The notes beneath the pieces are model-generated. The model saw only the letters and a program-made list of their open reading frames with translations. It had not been told where the DNA came from and ran no database searches. 64,000 bases of DNA from Pseudomonadota bacterium. Its GTDB lineage: Bacteria; Pseudomonadota; Gammaproteobacteria; Burkholderiales; Usitatibacteraceae. This document shows positions 49,647 to 58,036 of the stretch, one piece after another (position 1 is the stretch's first letter; each line of letters opens with the position of its first letter). The stretch lies in the NCBI GenBank assembly GCA_029781595.1, contig JAKOWJ010000227.1:1-64000 (forward strand), written 5' to 3'. The position numbers and the translations under genes are program-made.

Positions 49647-50312
49647 ATGCGACTGCTGCTCGTCGAGGACGACGCGATGATCGGCGCCGCGGCCCGCGAC
49701 GGGCTGCGGGAGGACGGCTTCGCCGTCGACTGGGTGCGCGACGGGCGCGAGGCGCAGGCCGCCCTCGCGCCGGGCGTGCACGAGATGGTGCTGCTGGACC
49801 TCGGGCTGCCCGGCCGCGACGGCCTCGCCATCCTGCGCGGCCTGCGCGCCCGCGGCGACGCGACGCCCGTCATCATCCTCACGGCGCGCGACGCGGTCGC
49901 GGACCGGGTCGCGGGCCTGGACGCCGGCGCCGACGACTACCTGGTCAAGCCCTTCGACCTCGACGAGCTGGCCGCGCGCATCCGCGCGCTGCGTCGGCGC
50001 CACGCGGGACGCGCGCGCGCCGCGGTGCGGATCGGCCCGCTCACGATGGACCCGGCCACGCGCGAGGTCGCCTGGCACGGGCGCCGCGTGCAGCTCTCGG
50101 GGCGCGAGTACGCGCTGCTCGCCGCGCTCGCGGACCGCCCCGGCGCCATCCTCTCGCGCGCCCAGCTCGAGGAGCGCATCTACGGCTGGGACGAGGAGGT
50201 CGGCAGCAACGCGGTGGAGGTCTTCGTGCACGGGCTGCGCCGCAAGCTCGACCCCGGCTTCATCCGCAACGTGCGCGGCCTGGGCTACACCCTCTCGCCC
50301 GACGCCGGCTGA
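49647..50312 (+). CDS. OmpR-family response regulator (QseB/PmrA-like)
   Basis: 221 residues. The receiver has the acidic pair in LLVEDDAMIG, phospho-acceptor Asp51 in VLLDLGLPG, the Thr in IILTARD and the Lys in YLVKPFD. The winged-helix output domain shows LSGREYALLAALADRPGAI, the recognition helix region EVGSNAVEVFVHGLRRKLD and the wing RNVRGLGYTL. It overlaps the next gene by one base (TGATG), so it is coupled with its sensor kinase. Likely targets include the Do-type protease gene just downstream. Confidence 0.95.
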   Translation: MRLLLVEDDAMIGAAARDGLREDGFAVDWVRDGREAQAALAPGVHEMVLLDLGLPGRDGLAILRGLRARGDATPVIILTARDAVADRVAGLDAGADDYLVKPFDLDELAARIRALRRRHAGRARAAVRIGPLTMDPATREVAWHGRRVQLSGREYALLAALADRPGAILSRAQLEERIYGWDEEVGSNAVEVFVHGLRRKLDPGFIRNVRGLGYTLSPDAG

Positions 50313-51643
50313 TGTCGCTGCGCCGGCGCCTGCTCTTCTGGCTGCTCACGAGCGTGCTCGCCGGGGGCCTGCTCGCCTCGTCGGTGGTCTTCTTCCAGGC
50401 CCTGGGCGAGACCAACGCCATCTTCGACTACCAGCTGCGCCAGCTCGCGCTCTCGCTGCGCGACCGCCAGTTCAGCCGCGCGGCCGTGGTCGAGGCGCTG
50501 CAGGGCGAGGATGTGCCGGACCTCGCCATCCAGGCCTGGGCGCCCGACGGCACGCTGCTCTACGACTCCGCGCCCGGCGCGGGCCTGCCTTCCGTGGTGC
50601 GGCTGGGGCTCTCCACGCTCTCGACGCCCCGGGGCGCGTGGCGGCTGTACGCCACGCAGCTTCGCGGCCTCACGATCCAGGTGGCGCAGCCGACTGCCGT
50701 GCGCGACCGCCTCGCCGCGCAGGCGGCCGGGCGCACGCTCCTGCCCTTCCTCGTGGCCCTGCCGCTCATGGGCCTGCTCATCTGGCGGCTGGTGGGCCGC
50801 GAGCTCGCCCCGCTCGAGCGCACGGCCGAGGCGGTGGCGCGCCGCAGCCCGGCCTCGCTGGAGCCCATCCCGGCGGGAGACGCGCCCGAGGAGATGCGCG
50901 GGCTCATCGACTCGCTCAACACGCTGCTCGGGCGCCTGGATGCCGCGCTCGAGAGCCAGCGCCGCTTCGTGGCCGACGCCGCGCACGAGCTGAGGAGCCC
51001 GCTCACCGCCCTGTCGCTGCAGCTGCAGCTCGCCACGCGCGCGCGCACCGAGGAGAAGCGGGCGCAGGCGCACGAGTCGCTGCGCCAGGGCGTGGAGCGC
51101 GCCACGCGCCTGGTCGAGCAGCTCCTCGCCCTCGCGCGCCAGTCGCCCGACGCGCCGGCCGAGCCGCTGGCGCCGGTGGACCTCGCCGCGCTCGCGCGCG
51201 GGGCCGTGGAGCACCACGCGGCCGCGGCGGCGGCCAAGGGCCTGGACCTCGCGTGCGTCGGCGCGGGTCCCCTCGCCATCCAGGGCGAGCGCGGGGCGCT
51301 GGCGGTGCTGGCCGACAACCTCGTGGGCAACGCCGTGCGCTACACGCCCGCCGAGGGGCGCGTGCGCGTGTCCACCGGCGCGGACGCCGGCACGGCGTTC
51401 CTCACCGTGGCCGACGACGGCCCCGGCATCCCGCCCGGGGAGCGCGAGCGCGTCTTCCACCGCTTCTACCGCGGCGCGGACGCGGGCGGCCCCGGCAGCG
51501 GGCTGGGCCTCGCCATCGTGAAGGAGGTGGCGGACCGCCACGGCGCCACCGTCACCCTCTCGGACGGCCTGGGCGGCCGCGGGCTGCGCGTGCGCGTCGC
51601 CTTCCCGCCCGCCGCGGCGCGCGCGGCCTTAAGTCCCGCCTAA
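50312..51643 (+). CDS. Sensor histidine kinase (QseC/PmrB-like)
   Basis: 443 residues. Two membrane helices (LLFWLLTSVLAGGLLASSVV and LLPFLVALPLMGLLIWRL, about 141-160) bracket a periplasmic sensor domain of roughly 110 residues. Then come HAMP, the phospho-acceptor His225 in ADAAHELRSPLTAL, and an intact ATPase domain: N box NLVGNAVRYTP, ADDGPGI and GSGLGLAIVKEV. It is the cognate partner of the regulator before it. The sensed signal is unknown. A Do-type protease gene starts 66 bases later, which favours an envelope or cation stress role. Confidence 0.94.
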   Translation: MSLRRRLLFWLLTSVLAGGLLASSVVFFQALGETNAIFDYQLRQLALSLRDRQFSRAAVVEALQGEDVPDLAIQAWAPDGTLLYDSAPGAGLPSVVRLGLSTLSTPRGAWRLYATQLRGLTIQVAQPTAVRDRLAAQAAGRTLLPFLVALPLMGLLIWRLVGRELAPLERTAEAVARRSPASLEPIPAGDAPEEMRGLIDSLNTLLGRLDAALESQRRFVADAAHELRSPLTALSLQLQLATRARTEEKRAQAHESLRQGVERATRLVEQLLALARQSPDAPAEPLAPVDLAALARGAVEHHAAAAAAKGLDLACVGAGPLAIQGERGALAVLADNLVGNAVRYTPAEGRVRVSTGADAGTAFLTVADDGPGIPPGERERVFHRFYRGADAGGPGSGLGLAIVKEVADRHGATVTLSDGLGGRGLRVRVAFPPAAARAALSPA

Positions 51644-51709
51644 GCGCCGCGCGCGACAGTTCTCCCGTCCGGCGCCGATTCCCGGCGCCCCGCAGACAGG
51701 AGAACCCGA

Positions 51710-53179
51710 ATGAAGCTCAAGATCCTCATCGCGTGCCTGGCCATCGCCGGCCTCGCCTCCACGGGCGTCGTCGCCTGGCGCGACCACGCCGCCCTCGCCC
51801 AGGCCGCCGAGCCGGTGCACACCGCCATGACGGCGCCGGCCGCGCCGGCCGCCGCGACGCCCGTCCCGAAGCTCGAGCTCACCGACTTCAGCGCGCTGGT
51901 GAAGCGGTACGGGCCCGCGGTGGTGAACATCAGCGTGACCTCGAACGTGAAGGCGTCCTTCGGCGGCGTGCCCGGCTTCGGCGGCGGCGACCGCAACGAT
52001 CCCTTCTTCGAGTTCTTCCGCGGCTTCCGCATCCCGCAGGACGCCGTGCCGGCGCCGGTGCGCGGCCAGGGCTCGGGATTCATCGTCTCGAGCGACGGCT
52101 ACATCCTCACCAACACGCACGTGGTGGACAACGCCTCGGAGGTCACCGTCAAGCTCACCGACCGGCGCGAGTTCAAGGCGAAGGTGGTGGGCGCCGACAA
52201 GCAGAGCGACGTGGCGCTCATCAAGATCGACGCGAAGGACCTGCCGACGGTGCGGCTGGGCAACTCGCACGACACGCACGTGGGCGAGTGGGTCGTGGCC
52301 ATCGGCGCGCCCTACGGATTCGAGAACACCGTGACCGCGGGCATCGTGAGCGCCAAGTCGCGCTCGCTGCCGGACGGCTCCTACGTGCCGTTCATCCAGA
52401 CCGACGCGGCGGTGAACCCCGGCAACTCGGGCGGGCCGCTCTTCAACCTGGCCGGCGAGGTGATCGGCATCAACTCGCAGATCTACAGCCGCACCGGCGG
52501 CTTCCAGGGCCTGTCCTTCGCGGTGCCCATCGAGATCGCCCTGAAGGTGAAGGACGACCTGCAGGCGCACGGCAAGGTCACGCGCGGGCGCCTCGGGGTG
52601 ACGATCCAGGAGGTGAACGCGGCCCTCGCCGACTCCTTCGGGCTGGACCGGCCGCACGGCGCGCTGGTCTCGGACGTGGAGAAGGGCGGGCCGGCCGACC
52701 GCGCGGGACTGAAGGCCGGCGACGTGATCCTCAAGATGGACGGCAAGCCCGTCGAGCGCTCCATCGACCTGCCGGTCATGGTGGCCAACGCGAAGCCGGG
52801 CACCGAGACGACGCTCGACGTCTGGCGCAAGGGCGACGACCGCACGATGAAGGTGACCCTGGGCGAGCGCGTCGACGCCAAGGTGGCCTCCAGCGACGGT
52901 GCCGCGCCCGGCACCGGCCGCCTGGGCCTCGCCGTGCGCCCGCTCACCTCCGACGAGAAGCGCGAGACGGGCGAGCACGCCGGCGTCGTGGTCGAGGACG
53001 CCTCCGGCCCGGCCGCCCGCGCCGGCATCCAGCCCGGCGACATCATCGTGTCGCTCAACGGGCTTCCCGTGACCAACCCCGGCCAGCTGCGCGAGCTCGC
53101 GGCGAAGGGGGGCAAGCGCCTCGCGCTCCTGGTGGAACGCGACGGCGGCAAGCTCTTCGTCCCCGTGGACATCGGCTAG
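51710..53179 (+). CDS. Do-family periplasmic serine protease/chaperone (DegP/MucD-like)
   Basis: 489 residues. An N-terminal signal or anchor (LKILIACLAIAGLASTGVVA) is followed by a trypsin-like domain with a complete catalytic triad, His137 (LTNTHVV), Asp167 (SDVALIK) and Ser240 (GNSGGPL). A short Q-linker-like loop rich in Gly, Phe and Asp lies near residues 84-104. Two PDZ domains follow (GRLGVTIQEV... and GRLGLAVRPL...). It degrades or refolds misfolded envelope proteins. An AGGAGAA site precedes the ATG. Its position behind a two-component system suggests stress-induced control. Confidence 0.95.
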   Translation: MKLKILIACLAIAGLASTGVVAWRDHAALAQAAEPVHTAMTAPAAPAAATPVPKLELTDFSALVKRYGPAVVNISVTSNVKASFGGVPGFGGGDRNDPFFEFFRGFRIPQDAVPAPVRGQGSGFIVSSDGYILTNTHVVDNASEVTVKLTDRREFKAKVVGADKQSDVALIKIDAKDLPTVRLGNSHDTHVGEWVVAIGAPYGFENTVTAGIVSAKSRSLPDGSYVPFIQTDAAVNPGNSGGPLFNLAGEVIGINSQIYSRTGGFQGLSFAVPIEIALKVKDDLQAHGKVTRGRLGVTIQEVNAALADSFGLDRPHGALVSDVEKGGPADRAGLKAGDVILKMDGKPVERSIDLPVMVANAKPGTETTLDVWRKGDDRTMKVTLGERVDAKVASSDGAAPGTGRLGLAVRPLTSDEKRETGEHAGVVVEDASGPAARAGIQPGDIIVSLNGLPVTNPGQLRELAAKGGKRLALLVERDGGKLFVPVDIG

Positions 53180-53203
53180 CGGCCCCGAACCAGGAGAACC
53201 GAG

Positions 53204-53653
53204 ATGAAGACACGCCTCTACGCCATCGTCCTTCCCACCCTGCTCGCCGCCGGCGCCGCCGCGGCGGGCCAGGCCGGCGCGCCGGCCGCCATGCCCGCGG
53301 TGCACAAGCAGGGCGAGGTCTCGTACGTCAGCGGCGGCGTCGGCCGGGACGAGGCCACGGCCTTCCGGCACGCCGCCAAGGCCTGGCCGCTCGAGCTCGT
53401 CTTCGTGCAGAAGACGGGCCGGCGCGACAGCTACCTCGCCGACATCCCCGTCACCATCCGCGACGCGAAGCGCCGCGTCGTGTACGAGGGGCGCGCCGAC
53501 GGGCCGTACTTCCTCGCGCGCCTGCCCAAGGGCGACTACACGGTGAGCGCGCGATGGGAGTCGTGGAACTTCACGCGCCACCTGCACGTGGGCGACAAGC
53601 ACCAGAAGGTGGTGTTCGAGTGGAAGAAGGCCGCGTCCGACCGGCGGGCCTAG
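53204..53653 (+). CDS. Small exported protein with a carboxypeptidase-regulatory-like fold, function unknown
   Basis: 149 residues with signal peptide MKTRLYAIVLPTLLAAGAAA ending near AG-QA. The mature part starts with HKQGEVSYVSGGVGRDEATA, an element seen in small betaproteobacterial secreted proteins. Strands follow: KAWPLELVFVQKTG, DIPVTIRDAKRRVVYEGRAD and LPKGDYTVSARWES. GPYFLARLPKGDYTV is the typical beta-sandwich turn of carboxypeptidase-regulatory-like domains. It starts 24 bases after the protease and is probably in the same operon. The stop shares a CTAG with the convergent HAD gene. Confidence 0.8.
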   Translation: MKTRLYAIVLPTLLAAGAAAAGQAGAPAAMPAVHKQGEVSYVSGGVGRDEATAFRHAAKAWPLELVFVQKTGRRDSYLADIPVTIRDAKRRVVYEGRADGPYFLARLPKGDYTVSARWESWNFTRHLHVGDKHQKVVFEWKKAASDRRA

Positions 53654-54450
53654 CCCCGGCGCGCCGCGAGGACCGCCTCGGCGAGTTCCGCGAAGCCCGC
53701 GGAACCCGCCGACGGCGTCACGTAGCGCGGCAGCGCGGTAATGAGGTCGGCCATCGCGCGCACGTTGGCCACGCCCGTGGCGTGAGGGAAGAAGGCGAAC
53801 ATCGGCTGGTCGTTGGGCGAGTCTCCCGCGAAGACGAAGCGCTCGCGCTCGGCCGCCAGGTCGATGCCGAAGTCCTCGGCCAGCATGAGGCGCGTGGTGG
53901 AGAGCTTGTCGTAGCCGCCGAACCAGCCGTTCACGTGGATCGAGCTCACCTTGGCGGTGAGGCCCTCGGCCTGCATGATCTCCACGATGCGCGCCACGGC
54001 CTCGCGCGGCAGGGCGGGAACGTCCTCGCAGAAGTCGATGGCGAGGTCGGCCTCGCGGTAGGCCTGGTCGGAGGCGATGGCCGAGCCGGGCACCTCGGCG
54101 AGGATGCGCGCGGCGATGGCCTGCATCCGGTCGGCGCGGCGCGCGCGCTCGGCCTCGCCGATCACGTAGCGCTTGAGGAGCCGGCCCGCCGCCGCGTCGT
54201 GCCGGAACCAGAACGCGCCGTTCTCCCCCACCACCGCGTCCACCGGCCACATGCGCGCGATGTGGTCGCACCAGCCTGCCGGCCGCCCCGTGACGGGCAC
54301 CACCAGCAGGCCCGCCTCGCGCAGGCGCTCCAGCGCCGAGTAGGCGACGGCCCGGAGCCGCCCGTGCGTGGTGAGCGTGTCGTCGATGTCGGCGAGCACG
54401 CCGCGCAGCGCGCGGCGCGCCTGCGCCGGGAACTCGGCCAGGGGCTTCAG
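53650..54450 (-). CDS. HAD-IIB (Cof-like) sugar phosphatase
   Basis: 266 residues if translation starts at a CTG (54450) that overlaps the glpD stop as CTGA; GAAGGT six bases ahead supports it. A GTG at 54399 is the alternative but lacks a binding site. HAD motif I is GVLADIDDTLTT, motif II is VVPVTGRPAGW, and the C-terminal motif III/IV is VFAGDSPNDQPMF. The C2B cap insertion (MWPVDAVVGENGAFWF onward) marks type IIB phosphatases of phosphosugars or mannosyl-3-phosphoglycerate. Coupling to glpD hints at a role with glycerol or sugar phosphates. Confidence 0.85.
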   Translation of the reverse strand: MKPLAEFPAQARRALRGVLADIDDTLTTHGRLRAVAYSALERLREAGLLVVPVTGRPAGWCDHIARMWPVDAVVGENGAFWFRHDAAAGRLLKRYVIGEAERARRADRMQAIAARILAEVPGSAIASDQAYREADLAIDFCEDVPALPREAVARIVEIMQAEGLTAKVSSIHVNGWFGGYDKLSTTRLMLAEDFGIDLAAERERFVFAGDSPNDQPMFAFFPHATGVANVRAMADLITALPRYVTPSAGSAGFAELAEAVLAARRG

Positions 54451-55961
54451 GCGCGGACCTTCGCCGCGACGTAGGCCTCGACCGCCTCGCGCTGGGCCGC
54501 GTCCATGTGCAGCCCGCACTTGGTGCGGCGCCACAGCACGTCCTCGCCCGTGCGCGCCCACTCCTCGGCCACCAGGCAGTCGACCTCGCGCTCGGTGAGG
54601 CCGGCGCCGAAGTGCCTGCCGAGCTGGTCCACGCGGGTGACCTCGCCCAGGACGTGCGTCGTGCGGCTGCCGTGGCGGCGCACCACGCCGTCCAGCACGT
54701 CGCGCGGGAAGCCCTTGTAGCGGTCGAACATGTCGTCGCGGAAGGCGTTGAAGTTGGCCATCTCGCCGCCAGGCAGGTAGGCGTCCTTCGTCCACTCCGG
54801 CCCCATGGGCGGCAGGTAGGGCGCGAGCTTCTTCAGCACCGACTCGGCCAGGCACCGGTAGGTGGTGATCTTGCCGCCGAAGAGCGAGAGGAACGGGGCC
54901 TTGCCGTCCTCGTCGTCCAGCTCGAGCACGTAGTCTCGCGTGATCGAGGAGGGATCGGACTTGCCGTCGTCGTAGAGCGGGCGCACGCCCGCGAAGGTCC
55001 ACACCACGTCGGCCCTCGAGATCGGCTTCGCGAGGAAGCGGTTCACCGCCTCGATGAGGTAGTCCGTCTCCTGCGGCGTGATGTCCACGGCCTCCTCGGG
55101 CGAGTCCACCGGCACGTCCGTGGTGCCGATGAGGCTGTACTTGCCCTCGAAGGGGATGACGAAGATCACGCGCCGGTCGGTGTTCTGCAGGATGCAGGCG
55201 TGGCCCAGCGAGTGCACCTTGGGCACGACGATGTGGCTGCCCTTCACCAGGCGCACCTTGGCGCCCGTGGCCCGGTGCGGCACCCCCGAGAGCACGCGCG
55301 AGACCCACGGGCCGGCCGCGTTGACCACCGCCTTCGCGGTGACGGCGCGCTTCGCGCCCGTGGCGAGGTCCTCGATCTCGCAGGCCCACGCGCCGGCCTC
55401 GCGGCGCCCGCCCGTGAACTTCGTGCGCGTGAGGACGGTGGCGCCCTTGTCCCGCGCCGACATGGCGGTGAGCACCGTCAGGCGCGCGTCGTCCACGCGG
55501 CAGTCGGAGTAGACGATGCCCGAGCGGATCTCGGGCTTCAGGCCCGCGCTGTACTCGATGTGCGGGAAGGGCACGGCCTGCGAGCCGGGCAGCGAGACGC
55601 GCTTGCCCAGGTGGTCGTACATCCACAGCCCGATGCGGATCATCCACACCGGGCGCATGGTGCGGTCGTGCGGCAGCACGAAGCGCATCGGGCGCACGAT
55701 GTGGGGCGCGGCGTGCAGCAGCACCTCGCGCTCCTCGAGCGCCTCGCGCACGAGGCGGAACTCGTAGTACTCGAGGTAGCGAAGCCCCCCGTGGATGAGC
55801 TTGGAGCTCCAGCCGCTGGTGGCCGAGGCGAGGTCCGCCATCTCCACCATCAGCACCTTCAGGCCCCGCCCCGCCGCGTCGCGGGCGATGCCCGCGCCGT
55901 TCACGCCCCCGCCGATGACGAGGAGGTCGTAGTCCGTGCCGCCTGCCGACTGGGTCGACAT
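54447..55961 (-). CDS. glpD: Aerobic glycerol-3-phosphate dehydrogenase
   Basis: 504 residues; membrane-associated FAD enzyme oxidising glycerol 3-phosphate to DHAP with quinone reduction. The FAD motif VIGGGVNGAGIARDAAGRG starts near residue 16, followed by SATSGWSSKLIHGGLRYLEY, the signature of GlpD. Further landmarks are VVNAAGPWVSRVL, DRRVIFVIPFEGKYSLIGTT, VRPLYDDGKSDPSSITRDY and the FAD-contacting SLFGGKITTYR. The C-terminal domain continues to the stop. A GGGAG site precedes the ATG at 55961. No glycerol kinase or GlpR is visible; it forms a unit with the HAD gene. Confidence 0.96.
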   Translation of the reverse strand: MSTQSAGGTDYDLLVIGGGVNGAGIARDAAGRGLKVLMVEMADLASATSGWSSKLIHGGLRYLEYYEFRLVREALEEREVLLHAAPHIVRPMRFVLPHDRTMRPVWMIRIGLWMYDHLGKRVSLPGSQAVPFPHIEYSAGLKPEIRSGIVYSDCRVDDARLTVLTAMSARDKGATVLTRTKFTGGRREAGAWACEIEDLATGAKRAVTAKAVVNAAGPWVSRVLSGVPHRATGAKVRLVKGSHIVVPKVHSLGHACILQNTDRRVIFVIPFEGKYSLIGTTDVPVDSPEEAVDITPQETDYLIEAVNRFLAKPISRADVVWTFAGVRPLYDDGKSDPSSITRDYVLELDDEDGKAPFLSLFGGKITTYRCLAESVLKKLAPYLPPMGPEWTKDAYLPGGEMANFNAFRDDMFDRYKGFPRDVLDGVVRRHGSRTTHVLGEVTRVDQLGRHFGAGLTEREVDCLVAEEWARTGEDVLWRRTKCGLHMDAAQREAVEAYVAAKVRA

Positions 55962-56005
55962 TTCTTGTTCTCCCTGATTTCTCGCGCCTTCGCCCGGGAT
56001 ACCCG

Positions 56006-56578
56006 CTACTTTACGCCCGCCCGACCGAAGCGGGACCACCACAAAAGGCCTAGGATCGTCTTGGTGTCCGTGACGAGCCCGGCCTGCACCCAGGCCAGGG
56101 CGTCCTCGATGCGCGCGGCGAAGACCTCCAGGTGCTCGCCGGGATCCAGCCTCGCGCCCACGTGCCGCAGGTCGCGCGCCCCGTAGACCTCGATCAGCTC
56201 GTTGGAGTAGCCCACGCAGGGGTGGAGCGTGGCCACGTGCCACCACTCGCCCGCCTCGTAGCCGCACTCCTCGACCAGCTCGCGGCGGGCGGTGGCCAGG
56301 GCCGGCTCGCCCCGCTCCATCTTCCCGGCCGGAAGCTCGATGAAGTGGCGCTGCAGGGGATAGCGGTACTGGCGCTCGAGCAGGATCGTCCCGTCGTCGG
56401 GGAAGGCCATCATCACCACCGCGCCCGGGTGCTCCACGTACTCGCGCCAGGCCGCCGCCCCGTCGGGCAGGCGCACCTCGTCGCGCCGCAGGCGCAGGAA
56501 CCCGCCGTCGTAGGCGAGGCGCGTGGAGAGCGTGGCTTCCGTGAAGTCGCCGGTGGGCTCCGGCGGGAGCTTGGCCAT
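56006..56578 (-). CDS. Nudix ADP-ribose pyrophosphatase-type hydrolase
   Basis: 190 residues. The Nudix box is canonical, GKMERGEPALATARRELVEE followed by CGYE, fitting Gx5Ex7REUxEExGU. The N-terminal part ATLSTRLAYDGGFLRLRRDEV and VEHPGAVVMMAF is the pattern of the ADP-ribose pyrophosphatase (NudF) branch. It hydrolyses ADP-ribose or related nucleotide sugars to AMP and a phosphosugar. It starts 3 bases after the nuoN stop, so it is the last gene of the complex I transcript, as often seen in betaproteobacteria. A further box or regulatory site is not visible. Confidence 0.92.
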   Translation of the reverse strand: MAKLPPEPTGDFTEATLSTRLAYDGGFLRLRRDEVRLPDGAAAWREYVEHPGAVVMMAFPDDGTILLERQYRYPLQRHFIELPAGKMERGEPALATARRELVEECGYEAGEWWHVATLHPCVGYSNELIEVYGARDLRHVGARLDPGEHLEVFAARIEDALAWVQAGLVTDTKTILGLLWWSRFGRAGVK

Positions 56579-56581
56579 CGG

Positions 56582-58036
56582 CTACAGGCTCGCGGTGATG
56601 GCCCGGGCGCAGAGGTCCATCAGGGGCGCGGGCACGATGCCCAGGGCCAGCACGGCCAGGGCGTTGGCCGACAGCAGCACCCGCGCGTCCGCACGGGGCG
56701 CGATCGTGATCTCGCCGGCCGGCTCGTCCATGTACATGAGCTTGACCAGCCGCAGGTAGTAGAACGCGCCCACCACGCTCATGAGGACCGCGAACACCAC
56801 CAGCCAGCCGAACCCGGCCTCGAAGGCCGCCTGCAGCACCGCGAGCTTGGCCAGGAACCCCACCGCCGGCGGGATGCCCGCGAGCGAGAAGACCACCACC
56901 AGCATCACGAAGGCGTACCAGCGCGACTTGCGGTTCAGGCCCCGGAAGTCCTCGAGCTCCTCGGCCTCGAACCCCGCGCGCGACAGCAGCAGGATCATCC
57001 CGAAGGCGCCCAGCGTCATGAGCACGTAGGTGAGCACGTAGAACATCGCCGAGGCGTAGCCGTTCGTCGTGCCCGCCGCCAGGCCCATGAGCAGGAACCC
57101 CATGTGCGAGATGGTGGAGTAGGCGAGCATGCGCTTGAGGTTCGTCTGCGCGATGGCCACGAGGTTGCCCAGGCCGATGGAGGCCGCCGCGAGGAGCGCG
57201 AGCATCGCCTGCCAGTCGTGGTCCAGGCCCCCCAGGGCCTGCGCGAGCAGGCGGATCACGAACGCGAAGGCCGCGATCTTGGGCGCCGCGCCGATGAAGA
57301 GCGTCGCGGGCGTGGCCGCGCCGTGGTAGACGTCGGGGATCCACATGTGGAAGGGCACGGCCCCGAGCTTGAAGGCGATGCCGGCCACGACGAAGACCAC
57401 GCCGAAGACGGCGAGCGTCTGGCTCGCCCCCGCCCCGCCGAGCGAGGCCGCCACGCGCGCGATGTCCAGCGAGCCGGTGGCCCCGTAGAGCATCGACAGG
57501 CCGTAGAGGAGCATCCCCGAGGCGAGCGCGCCCAGCACGAAGTACTTCATGGCCGCCTCGGTGGCGCGGGCCGAGTCGCGCTGCAGGGCCACCATGGCGT
57601 AGAGCGAGAGCGCCAGCAGCTCCAGGCCCAGGTAGAGCGTGAGGAAGTGGTGCGCCGAGATCATCACCATCATCCCCAGCGTCGCGAAGAGCGCGAGCGA
57701 GAGGAACTCGCCGCGCAGCAGCGAGCGCGCCTCCAGGTACAGGCGCCCGTAGACGAGCGTCACCGCGGAGGCGCCCAGCGCGGCCACCTTGAGCACCTGC
57801 GACATCGGGTCGGAGACGAACATGCCGTGGAAGGTGACGGCGGTGGCGTTGCCCACGGTGGCGCCCGCGAGCACGGCCGTGCCGGCGAGCGAGGCGATGG
57901 CGAGCCAGAAGCTCAGGTGCTTCTCGCGGTCGGGCACGAAGAGGTCGACGAGCAGCAGCGCCGACACGCAGGCGAGCAGCGCGATCTCCGGGATGGCGGG
58001 CGCGACCGTGGCGAGCGAGAAGGTGGCCGTGTTCAT
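56582..58036 (-). CDS. nuoN: NADH-quinone oxidoreductase subunit N
   Basis: 484 residues, a polytopic antiporter-like subunit of the complex I membrane arm. About fourteen helices are predicted. The conserved proton-channel elements include the Glu in LTLYLGLELLALSLYAMVAL, the Lys in AGIAFKLGAVPFHMWIPDVY and the Lys in NLKRMLAYSTISHMG. Length and sequence fit proteobacterial NuoN. The ATG at 58036 overlaps the nuoM stop by four bases (ATGA). It is last in the nuo order and is followed by the Nudix gene. Confidence 0.97.
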   Translation of the reverse strand: MNTATFSLATVAPAIPEIALLACVSALLLVDLFVPDREKHLSFWLAIASLAGTAVLAGATVGNATAVTFHGMFVSDPMSQVLKVAALGASAVTLVYGRLYLEARSLLRGEFLSLALFATLGMMVMISAHHFLTLYLGLELLALSLYAMVALQRDSARATEAAMKYFVLGALASGMLLYGLSMLYGATGSLDIARVAASLGGAGASQTLAVFGVVFVVAGIAFKLGAVPFHMWIPDVYHGAATPATLFIGAAPKIAAFAFVIRLLAQALGGLDHDWQAMLALLAAASIGLGNLVAIAQTNLKRMLAYSTISHMGFLLMGLAAGTTNGYASAMFYVLTYVLMTLGAFGMILLLSRAGFEAEELEDFRGLNRKSRWYAFVMLVVVFSLAGIPPAVGFLAKLAVLQAAFEAGFGWLVVFAVLMSVVGAFYYLRLVKLMYMDEPAGEITIAPRADARVLLSANALAVLALGIVPAPLMDLCARAITASL

